Shown here: positions 40,497-50,558 of the stretch, one piece after another
How the letters are laid out: the number at the start of each line of letters is the position of its first letter
Position numbering within the stretch: position 1 is the first letter of the stretch
Source: Gymnorhina tibicen
Lineage: Eukaryota; Chordata; Aves; Passeriformes; Artamidae
Direction: 5' to 3'
NCBI GenBank assembly: GCA_013399875.1
Contig: VXAZ01007995.1
Span: 4,112,055-4,176,054 of the forward strand
DNA length: 64,000 bases
Translations under genes and position numbers: made by a program
The notes under the pieces: model-generated
Told to the model about the DNA's origin: nothing
Databases searched by the model: none
The model's input: only the letters and a program-made list of their open reading frames with translations

Positions 40497-41858
40497 TAGA
40501 CCAAGCCTTGACCCTTTCACATTTGCAGGAGTGTTAGATTATTTAACGTGCCGGGTTCTCCAAACTGAGCTCTGTGTTGACCATCTTCCCAGAGAAAATC
40601 CTTGTGTTTAGCCCCCTTCCTAAAGGAGCAGACCTTGTGCCTGTGTGAGTGTGCATAAATGTGTGTGCATGAGTCTGTGTTGCCAAATGACTGTAAAACC
40701 CCCTGGCTAGTTTCAACTGAGCTTGGATTAGAGGTGTCCAACATGAAAAGTTTCATGGCAACAGACACCTGAGCACAGGATAATGACCCACTAGTGCATT
40801 GGAAAAGAAAAGCTGCCACATGAGCTTAACCCCTTATTAGACACCAGTGAATCCACAAACTCCTAGGAAACACAGCTCAGCAGTCTGGTTCCCTTGTTGC
40901 CTTAGAACAGCCATCACAGTCCCTGCAACAAATCCATGCAATGACAGCCCAAAGAGGGTGCATTTTTTTGAGGTGTGGCTTCCCAGCTCTTTGGCTTCAT
41001 CCTGTTGCTGATGAGTGCTGTCCCTCGCCATCGGGGCCGAGAGCACAAACACTCTGCTGGCTGCTGTGCTCAGGCAGCGGGGCAGGCAGAGGTGCTTGGC
41101 TGCTTATGGCAAGCCCTCAGTGACACTCTTGCTCTTTGCCCCATAATTTGTAAGGCTGGTCGTGCTGGGGAGTGTGAATGTGCCCAGTTCCCTTCTGAAT
41201 CCCTGGTACTTTTGGCCCCCACACCCTGACAGCCAGTTCACCGTGTCCTTTTGGGGGTCAGGGCCTTGCTTCAGCGTGCTGGCAACAGTTTTCCAGCTTG
41301 GATAGGGAGCCAGAAGGGATCTCCAGAGGGATTTAAGCTCCTGGCTCCTGCAGATGTCCACACCTCCCAAACGCTGTGGGGAGCAAGGCCCTGCACAGGG
41401 GAGCGGGGCTGAAATCCCTTTGCACACCCTTGCTCTGAGCCTGACCTCCAGTCAGGGTTGAAGCCCTGCAGGCTCCATCTCTGCAGGGGGAGGGAGATCA
41501 CACTCATCTGGAACAAAATCCACGTGTTCATTCATGATTCTGCTTTATCTCCCTGCTCCTGGGACACAGGAGACACACACCAGCCAAAACTCTGACCGGT
41601 GCCTGCGGGTGGGCAGCACCCCTGCCTTGCTGAGGGGAGGGCAAACCAAGTCCTTTGGGCAGAGGGGCATGACTGGGCAAGGGCCAGCAGATGCAGGACA
41701 CAGGGATTTAGAGAGAAGTTATTTGGGACAAGAAAGGTCAAACCTCCTGGCAGGGAGCAGTACTTGGGGTCTCACATGAGGCTGAGCCAGGAAAAGAGCA
41801 GGGAGCTGCTGCTGAGGAGGCTTTGTCCCAGATGGAAGAGAACGAATATATTGTCTTA

Positions 41859-41878
41859 AAGTGTTAAATTTAACACTT
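41859..41878. promoter_or_regulatory. Perfect 20-bp palindrome with paired NK2-type sites
   Basis: AAGTGTTAAATTTAACACTT is an exact inverted repeat with no spacer. With its flanks it presents TAAAGTG on the left and CACTTAA on the right. Both fit the NK2-homeobox recognition word TNAAGTG in opposite orientations. The GTGTTAA arms also resemble weak T-box half-sites. It lies about 1.5 kb into the intron. A regulatory role is inferred, not shown. Confidence 0.4.
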
Positions 41879-42759
41879 AATCAGCAGCTTGCTGGGGCTG
41901 TAACATCACCTGCCTCTGCCGCACGTCTGATTTAGCTCTGCCTTCCCCACAAAGGTAGGCAGTGGGGATAGCACCTAAAAATATACATGCTGCTGCCCCA
42001 AGATGCTCGAAGGACCAGGTCAGGCCAGGTTAGAAACTCCCCCGAGGCAGGGGCCAGTCCAGTGCCAGTGTCCCCGCAGAGCAGACACCCCTGCCCCCGT
42101 TGCTGGAGTCCCTGATGCAGGAGAGCACAGATGTGGGTGCTCAAAGCCACCCCTTGCCTGGGTACTGCAAAGCAGGGCCAAAATCCAGAGAAATGCCATG
42201 CCCCTCCAGGAAGGGAGGGAGGCTGCAGCCGCGGTCCGGGGGCACCTGTGCCCCTGATGTGCTGCTGCCAGCTCGGCACCAACGCTCCCTGGTGACCTTT
42301 AACTGTAGCCTCGGCGTGGGGCAAGGTCAGCAGGGTGCCCCTTCTCTTGCAAAGCCCTTTGCAAAGGGACTTCCACAGCCTTTCACAGCACCACGGCCAT
42401 CCCAGGGGCTGGACAAGCACAGGGAGAGCACTGGGGTCTGCCCGCTTCCTGCCACTTTGGAAGAAGCCTTTTCCCAGTTTAACAGCCCTTGCTGAGGGCA
42501 CAGCATCCTCCCTGCCCCAAGTGGAGGCAATATCTCTCCGAGTTAGGGTCAGAAATCCAGCTGTGAGTTGCTTGCCCCTCCAGGCAGAGAGGAGAAGGCA
42601 TTTCCCAAACTCCAGCAGCACCCCTCAGTGCCGAAGGCAGCCTCTGGCTCATCCTAGTTAGCACTCCGGGCCCATCTTCCCACACTTTATACACTTAAAA
42701 TGAGCCAGTCCTCAGAGGAGCGCGGACGAGACCACGTTTGTTAACACTGCCAAGGAACA

Positions 42760-43060
42760 GCCTTTAAAGAGGTTTCATTTGAATGAGTTTGCATAAAATT
42801 ACTTTAGGGACAGGACAGAGAGACCAAGGGATAGTAAATAAGAAGCTGCTCTATTAGCTGCCTTAACACAATGCCTGGATTTATATACTCGGCAGCAGAT
42901 CCAACCTCTGCTATCAGCATTTCTGCACTAATCATGTTCAGAAATATACAGGGAGAGATGGAAATAAGATGCCAAAGGGCTGGAGCCTGTTTCAGGGAGA
43001 TTAAAGTGTGAATAGTTAATCGCCGCCTTAAACAGACACTCGGAGGCATCAGGGATGATC
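42760..43060. promoter_or_regulatory. Candidate intronic conserved element
   Basis: AT-rich block inside an otherwise GC-rich intron. Motifs include GTTTGCATAAAATTACTTTA near 42788, GCACTAATCATGTTC near 42926, and GATTAAAGTGTGAATAGTTA near 42998. The last carries a TNAAGTG NK2-type word. There is no repeat similarity. It has the look of an intronic enhancer. Inference from composition and motifs only. Confidence 0.35.
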
Positions 43061-43868
43061 ATGACTCCTCAATAACAGCTTGTCGGACACGGCTTGGGGA
43101 GTCAAAGCATCACCCGGCCCCCTGCACTCACAGGAACAATGAGAAGCAGGTGCTGGGCTCAGTTTCGGATGGTGAAGGGGTTCTCGAGATGCTGCCAAGG
43201 TTTTCTCCCTGCGAAATCTAAACGAGTATTTGAGACACCGACACCTCTCTGGCAGATGGTCCTTAAAAAATCAATTAGAGCTTGCCCAGGCATCTCCAGG
43301 GGGAGATGAACACTGCTGCGATGCCCAGCCGGCTGGGGAGCAGTGGAAAATGGGAGGCTGCACTGGAGAAGGAGGAAAGATGCACTGTCGGAGAGAGGGA
43401 AGGCAGAGCACCTGGGTACAGATAAGAGGGCTCTGAAAGAGCCCCTCTTCAGCTCTTCCTGGAGACACCTGGCCAAGGAGAGCCCCAAACACGTTAATTT
43501 CTCTCCAGTCCCTCCCGCTTGCTCTGAGCTGACCAAGCCTCACGTTTGGCTTTCCCAAAACTCATCAGATATCTCTGCTTGGGGTCGGACGCGAGTTCCC
43601 CCGAGGAGGGTGGGAGGGAGGCTGCTGCGTGAGCACAGCTCAGACCCCACCACCCGTTAACGCAAATTGGGTCGAAGCATTTGGAAAGCTGCTTAACTCG
43701 GAAGCGCTGGAGAGCTGCCAGAGCCGGCGCTGCGGCGAGGAGCTGGCTCGGCAAATGACAAGCCTGTCACCAGCGTACGAGGCGCCTAATTACTGCAATC
43801 CTCGGGAATCAGCACGCCCTCCCTCCTCCGTCCCCAGCACCTCGCTGAATATCGCTCTTATTTAAACA

Positions 43869-43908
43869 TTAAAAAAAAAAAAAAAAGGAGGAAAAAGGGG
43901 GGGGGAAA
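43869..43908. repeat. Homopurine tract (A-run then G-run)
   Basis: A run of about 17 A residues, then GGAGGAAAAA and a run of nine G residues, all purine on the plus strand. It is a low-complexity tract, possibly helix-distorting. It sits at the edge of a CpG-richer intronic patch. Confidence 0.8.
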
Positions 43909-43934
43909 TAAAAAGTTTGACTGGAAACAAAGCT

Positions 43935-43948
43935 GTTGCCATGGAGAC
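43935..43948. promoter_or_regulatory. RFX X-box-like motif in a CpG-rich patch
   Basis: GTTGCCATGGAGAC matches the RFX X-box palindrome GTTGCCATGGCAAC at 12 of 14 positions, with a perfect left half-site. It lies in a CpG-richer patch of the intron (about 43640-44010), which could be an internal enhancer or alternative promoter. No transcript evidence is available. Confidence 0.35.
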
Positions 43949-46382
43949 TGCACGCGTGTGGTCGCCAGGAAAGGGGAAAGCATCTCGCTCCTGCACGGGA
44001 ACCGCACGGGAAGGGTCTGATGGTCTGCGTGGGAGCAGCGCTTTGCAGGGAGACCTTGCTGTTGTCACCCGGTTCAGCCAAGGTCTCCTCTGAGCTGCTG
44101 ATCTCCAGAGGACACCTTGGAGGAAACTTTTCCCTCGGGAATGGGCCCAAGGCAGATGCCCAGCTGGGGCAAGGCAGGGCAGGTTCACTGACACTGGCAG
44201 GACTGTGCTGGTCAGTGGCGTTGGGACTGCTCAGAACCCTATGCCATCCTTGGAGCGAGGTCTTTCTTTTCTTTGCCCTTTTGACCCACCAGCCATATTT
44301 TTATTTTTCAGCCTTATCTCCAACCACCACATTTCAGGCTTCTTTAGGAAATGGTCTCCTTGAACAAAGAAACTGTGCATGAATGTAGCATTGCTGAAAA
44401 TAGCTGCTGGGTGATCCTGCAGGGACACGGGATCCACTTTTAATTGCTCCACACAGAACCGCAGGGCTCTGAGGATAATTCAGCCCACGGCAGGGATCGC
44501 AGACAACATCTTAGACCCATCAGAGAGTACTTACATTTCTTTTCAAGTTCGGTTCTGATGATAATTCCTTTGCCTCCCAAAAGTTGTGGGAAGAAACCAC
44601 ATCAGGTTCCCTTCTGCTTTCCCATCTCGGTGCTAACCCACCTCTGGCACTAATTCGCTGCCTGTTTCCCTTCTGGTGCATGGGGGTGCATCAGGGGTTC
44701 CTTAGCTGCTGTTTAGGGAAGCAGTGGCTGCTGTAGGATGGCTTTCACCAGGATAATTCCCACTCCCCCTCACAGGCTGGGGCTGTTGGCCGGACAATCA
44801 GCCACAGTGGTCTGGCCCTGCAAAAAGGGCCCACTCCAGGACAGCTGCATTTGCAGTCAAACCTCTGGAGCTCGGAGCTGGAGCAGAGGGATGGCTTCCA
44901 GCACACACTGGTGGGCATCGACCGAGGCCTCAGGGATAAAACTTCCCACAGCAGCCTTCCCATTCCTGCTGTCTTGTGGTCAAGGGATGGGCTGTGTCAG
45001 GCCCTCAGGGCGAGGGCTGTGTTTCTCTATTGCCCTGCAAGCACTGGTCTTCCTTGAGCTGAGACCAAGCACGGCTCCTCACTCCCTGGTCACCTCCACT
45101 CTGTCTCTGGAAGATACGGATAGCAAATATCCACCCCCAGGAGCATGCCTGCCTCCCACCTACCACACCTGAGCCACCACCTCTCAGAGACCCACTCTCT
45201 GCATGGGACTGGGATCAAATGCAGGCTTGGTCTGGGGTTGCTCTGGTGCAGAGAAGCTGTTTTGAAGAGAATATAATAATTAATTGAATGCCTTTTCCGT
45301 GTCACCCCTTTCCCCACCAGATGCTTCATGCTGGTGACAGCTCTGCAGAGGAACAGTGTCCTTACCTGTCCATCAGCAAAATAGAGTGCTCACGCTGTTT
45401 GGGGTGTGGGACAATTTTGACTCAGCCAGTACAGCAGAGCTGACAAATTTTTGCAAAACAGGGAAGGAAGAACAAACCCCAACATCAAATTCATTTACAA
45501 AGAAGTGAATCTGAGTGGGAAAGGGGGATTTCTAACAAATTACTGTTGCCAGGGGTAGACGTAGATTTTCCATCGAAACAAACCTGGGAGTTATCTGCTG
45601 ATTTTTCTAATGAATAAGTAGAGTGTGTCCTGAAAATGAGACAGATACGATGTCCAGCTGCGACTGCTGCATCATGTCAAAGACATGAGGAATACCCTTG
45701 AACTCATGTCCATCAGGAATGCTCCGGCCAGAGCTGGCCCTGCCTTGCTGCAGAGCACAATGTGATTGCTGGGTCAGTACTTGTTTCAAAGAAAGAGGTG
45801 CTTCTGCTCCTGCTGATGGGAAAGGAGCTTTTTTAGCAGCTGCTTTCACACCCAGCTCCATTTAAAGCAAAACTAGAGCACGAGTTTGATTGTTCATCGA
45901 ACATGTTGCCCCTTCCTTTGCCTGTTTCCATCTCTACAGGGACTGTGAATGTCTCACTCACCAGGCTGCATTTAAATTTCAGCCCTTTCTCCCACCTCCT
46001 TCTGCTCTTCTGCTTGGGATATGTCTTTTCCAGTGGCTGAAGTGCCTCGTGGACATCCCACCCTGCCACCAATGAATGCAGGGGACCTGGCCACCCCACT
46101 GGGATGACACTGGGCATAGGGCAACCCTGTGCCCCTCTGCACACAGACAATGGGAGGCTGCTCCCTGCTGCCTGCACTGTCGGGGGTTTCTGAGCAAGGA
46201 CCATCCCTCAGGCTGCTGGTACAAGAAGGGCACACTGTGACATCTGGGCAACCCTAGTGTTTTTCTGTCCCCAAAAATACAGCATATCCCAAGGGTCCTG
46301 CTTCCAAGGGTGCTGTTGAAGACTCAGACAGAGACAGGGAGGTGCAGGGGCATTTTGAGCCACATCGCTCTGCTACTTGGGG

Positions 46383-46437
<55 letters not shown>
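46383..46437. repeat. (AAT)n microsatellite
   Basis: Uninterrupted trinucleotide run of about 18 units in the intron. Any reading of it as poly-Asn or poly-Leu is a low-complexity artefact. It is likely to be length-polymorphic. Confidence 0.98.
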
Positions 46438-46439
<2 letters not shown>

Positions 46440-47559
46440 GAGTTGCTATTGCACAGCTCCTGACTTGCCCAGTCTGGTCTATCTGCTCTCTCCAGCTGCT
46501 TTGGATCAATCGCTCCCTATCGATCTCACCCCGCCACAGCACTTCCCACCTCTCCATTGGCTCTGCAGACCCCAGCAGGCACGCTGAGCCTCAGCAGCAC
46601 TTGATGAGTGGGAAGAGGTGTCTCTGGGTTAGATGCTGCTCCCCCAGCCTGGCTGAGAAAGTCACTTTGTCCCCCTCTTTTATCCAAGACATTCACACAC
46701 ACGCCCGTGTGCATGCCCTGGATTTTGCAGCACGTGTTACAAGCTCCTTCCAGTGGCTGGGCAGGGGCAGGCAATGCTTTTTCTTATCTCCAAAGTGTGA
46801 CTGTCCTGGCTGTGGCCGTGCCACTGGCCCAGGAGCACACTGTATGATCCCTGCTCGCCCCAGCCCTCGGCTGTCCCAGGTCCATTAGGTGTCGTGGTTC
46901 AGCCTGACTTCGCTCGCCTTCTGGCTGGAGATTGTGTGAACCCATAGGTGGACTTTGATCCAAAAGAGGATTTTGTTTTCCTCTCAGTGGCAATTGTGTC
47001 TACTTTTTGTGGTTCATGCATCCCCCCTGCCACCTGTAAGGGATGGAGAGAGAAATACCTGACAGGGTGCTGAGGGCTGCAGCTCCCTTGGGCCGGTCAC
47101 CACCACCCCTGGGCTCCCAGCCCTTGGCCACCTCCCATTACCCGATTACACCCCCCTGCAGGGTTCATTAGCTGAGGTTTCCAGCCTGAGCTTGCGCATG
47201 ACGTGAGGTTGTGCCTCCCTTCCCCTGCGAAGTTCCTTCCGCATCAGAGCGAGGTTTAATCCCATTGACGCCAAAGATGTGCAGGTCTCCTCTCTCTTCT
47301 CCCTCATCCCTCCCCAGACATGCCATGGGTGACCTTGGGAGACCTTGGTTTCTCACCCACAAACTGAGAGGAGCCAGAGGGAGAAACTGGGGAGGATGGA
47401 GCGGGGTTGTGACGGAGCTGGTGGTGGCTGGCAGGGGACATGAGGGCACTGACATTTTTATGGTTGTTTCTCCAGGGTCCTGCTGGCAGGAGATCCTCTG
47501 CCAGCTCCATGGAGCCTCACTCCCCTCTTCCACACATGGCAACACGCTGAAGTTACAGG

Positions 47560-47740
47560 CCATAAATGGCCACAAATAACATGTAATTGTATAATTACTT
47601 CACTCCTTACTTACACAGTCAAATCATAAAGGCATCGCAGTAAATACCCTCTAATGACAGCCTAATTACATCTTCCTGCAGATTACTGGGTAATTAGATC
47701 CAGCAGGCTCCAGAAATAATTCCCAGGGAAGCAGTGGTCG
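47560..47740. promoter_or_regulatory. Candidate intronic conserved element
   Basis: AT-rich block 2.5 kb upstream of the terminal exon. It contains GGCCATAAATGGCC near 47558, 'taattgtataattacttcac' near 47584, CCTAATTACATC near 47662 and GGGTAATTAGATCC near 47689. There are three TAATTA/TAATTG-type homeodomain cores in about 110 bp. GGCCATAAATGGCC is a near-palindrome resembling a CArG/SRF-like core. Regulatory role inferred only. Confidence 0.35.
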
Positions 47741-47962
47741 GGATTAGCGCGTACAATCCAGCCTGCTCTCACCCAGGAATTAGACTGCGGCAGCCTCACG
47801 AGCCACCTTCCCCGGGCACCCCGGCCAGCCACATCCCCTTTGGTGACAATGCACTGGGGCACTTTTCCCATGCAAATGGCTTTTGCTGGTGCCCTTGGTG
47901 CTCTCCTAAAACACCCATCCCCTGCATTTCTGCCTTTACCACAATGCCTCATCCAGCTCTTG

Positions 47963-47984
47963 CTTCTTCTTCTTCTTCTTCTTC
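47963..47984. repeat. (CTT)n microsatellite
   Basis: Seven CTT units in the intron of the membrane-protein gene. It is a simple repeat with no other feature. Confidence 0.95.
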
Positions 47985-50279
47985 AGCCCACAAATGTCAC
48001 CAGGGGTTCGTCATCTGGCCACCAAATGCCACTTACCCCTACTCACAGGCATGCAACGCTCTTTGCTTCCTGTTGCATGCAGCATCCTCATCCAGTGGCT
48101 CCCAGGATATTTGAGGACCCATCACCTCTTTTTTACAGGTTATTCCCCTTCTTCCCTGCTGCTCCCACTGGAGTTTTACGGCTGACGTCAAGGAAAACAA
48201 GCTGAGAACTTTAATAGTATTTGTAGGAGGCAATCTTGTTACTGCCTTCAGATTCTCCTCATGGCAAGGAGCTGCGTGGAGGCTGGAGGAGCCTGCAAGG
48301 TCTTGGGGGCAAGAGGCTCTGTCTGGGATGGACCAGACAGGGCCAGGAAGAAGGTGGTGGAGTGTTTGGCATTTAGTCTAAACCCAGTAAAGCCAAGCAA
48401 AATCAAAGCTATGAAGGAAAAAAGACCTAAATGAGCCTTCTGGGCTTGGCTGATTTCCTTGGGGAACAGTTGTGACTGGGGAGCCCAGTCTCTGGTGGGG
48501 GCTGTGGGTTATGTAGGTGAAAGCTAAATGTCCTGGTTGGGACTTGGGGCAGACACAGAGCTCCCCAAAAACCTTTGGACCACTTCTTTGCTGAATTTCC
48601 TAATCCCTCTTGCCAGCACTGCGGTGTCTGAGGGAACTGTGGTGGTTCTTCTCCTGCCTTTCCCGTTGGACAACCAGCAAACCCTGCCAGTGCAGTGATG
48701 AAGGTGAAGAAAAGAGGAAAATCAATGAAAAACTCTCTGGACATGTTGCCTCTGCCCAATGTGGTGGGAGCTCTATCCTCCTTGGAGACAGCCCCCTCCT
48801 TCAGCCAGCCCATGCTGGCAGTGGGGCACCTCTCCACTCCCTGTCCAGTTCCCCCAGCAGGGTGGATACCTACCCTGGCTCCACAGCATGAGCATCATCC
48901 TGAAAGTCATGTTACACCCTCTAGGGGGTGGTGTGGCCAAATGGCTTCAGGCTGGAGAAAAAATTCAAATGTTGCACTGCAAAAACAACATAAGTTCTGG
49001 CTTTTTTGGAGGAAAAAAAGAAGGAGAAGCTCTGGGGCTCTCAAAAAAGCCCAAAATTTGACCTACAATGTACACACTAAGCACAGGGAGGCCCACAGGT
49101 CATTCCTGTCTCTCTGCTCACACCTGAAGAAATGTCTGGTGAGCTGATACGAGATTTTCCGTTCCCTTCACACCTGGCATCCCACCCTGGCATTTGCCAT
49201 CATTCAGTCCCAGTCACATCATCTCACTGGGATTGCATTTCAGTGTCCCTGCTCCATCAGGAAGCCTGTGTCCTCCACTGAAGAGCTGTAAGTGGGTTGC
49301 CCTGTGGGGACAGAAAATACCTCACGCCTCAAAGGAGAGAAATTGTATTCTTTGAGATCCAGTGGCAAATAAGCAGAGTTCCTCAAGAACAACAAAACCA
49401 GGCTGCTCCTTTTGTCTGCCTCCTGATAGCCACCTCTGCTTTATTTTGGTAGCAGAGCTACAGCAGAGGGGTGCTGGTGCTCCCTGCCCACCACCACCGG
49501 GTCCTGGGGCTACTCTCCCCTCGCCTGGGTTTCCCCAGCTTTGGTATCCTCATCGCTGGTGCCTTCCCATCTCAGCAGGGCATGGCCTCTCACTGGCCAA
49601 ACAGCCAAATTTTTTTATAGATAGCTGTTTGGGAAGCAGCACCACCTGCTTTCACTGAGCTGCAGCCCCCTGTGCTGCAGGGGATGTTTCAGTCACGCTG
49701 TCATCCAGCAGTGACACTGCATTTTGGAGGGGGATCTGTCACCCCCAGGTTGTGGCAGTGGCTGGATCAGCTCAGAGCCACGTCCTGGTGCTCTGGTGAC
49801 CAGCAAGAAGCACAGCCCTGAAGCTGCCATGGAGGGTTTGAGGCCCTGGCATGGCTGTAATACACTCTCAAGGCAGAAAAGCCATGTCCCCAGCCATGTC
49901 TCCAGCCCCATTTGGATGTCACATAGTTATTTAATCGTTCACTCTGTCTGACAGCAAAAACCCACTGCAGGAAAGAGATTGCTAGAGACCCCAGATGCAC
50001 ACTTCACTTTGGAGGCACTTCACTTCCATTTGTGGGATTAACAGAGTGATTTCATCTGCCTAAGCCGGGAGGGCTTCCAGAAACCAGCAGCCTGAAAACC
50101 AGCCCCGAGCTGGGAAGAGCACCAGGGGAATGGAGGGAGCTGAAGGGGCAAGGGTGGGCAAGGAACAGTCTTGGAGGGATAAGCACCCAGAGCTAGAGGC
50201 AGCAATTTTCGAGCCACCTTCAACTCTGGGAACAGCTGATGGTAACCAGGGGCTTGTTTTTTGCTTTTCCCTCCTCCAG

Positions 50280-50455
50280 AATGGATCTTTGGCCCCAACC
50301 CAGATGACAACAGCAACAAGAGCGACATCAACTGCATCAGCAACAGCGTCAACGAGATGAGTGAGATGCCCGAGGCGCCACGGCACCGGGACCGCCAGCC
50401 CCAGGACGTGGTCATTGCCATCGGCGAGACTTGCCACTTGCCACAGCAGACGTGA
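50280..50455 (+). CDS. Unrecognised single-pass membrane protein, terminal coding exon
   Basis: Second coding exon of the gene begun at 40005, entered through the acceptor CCTCCTCCAG|AATGG. It completes Glu131 and encodes residues 132-188, then TGA at 50453-50455. The segment is the predicted cytoplasmic tail: a short aromatic WIFGPNP juxtamembrane stretch, an Asn/Ser/Asp-rich part (DDNSNKSDINCISNSVNEMS), a basic patch APRHRDRQPQ, and a hydrophobic DVVIAIG segment near the end. Intron phase, membrane helix in exon 1 and uninterrupted tail all support the join. No kinase, enzymatic or PDZ-ligand signature is visible, and Cys149 and Cys183 are the only tail cysteines. The 3' UTR begins with a 13-bp minisatellite. 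I find no clear AATAAA signal downstream within several kilobases. Confidence 0.75.
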
Positions 50456-50480
50456 CCAGCGCCACGTCCGGGCCAGGCGA

Positions 50481-50558
50481 GATGGAGCAGCAGGATGGAG
50501 CAGCAGGATGGAGAGGAGGGATGGAGCAGAGGGATGGAGCAGAAGGATGGAGCAGTGA
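50481..50558. repeat. 13-bp x 6 minisatellite in the 3' UTR
   Basis: Six tandem 13-bp units of the form GATGGAGCAGCAG, starting at 50481, 50494, 50507, 50520, 50533 and 50546, with one to three changes each. The array begins 25 bp after the stop codon of the membrane-protein gene. Copy number is likely to vary between individuals. Confidence 0.95.

Noticed and set aside
41932..42621. 229-codon minus-strand open frame in the intron
   Set aside because: No domain, no splice context, a competing plus-strand frame, and composition typical of GC-rich intron.
46310..46888. Open frame with a poly-Asn run
   Set aside because: The run is just the translation of the (AAT)n microsatellite. The flanking sequence shows no coding signature.
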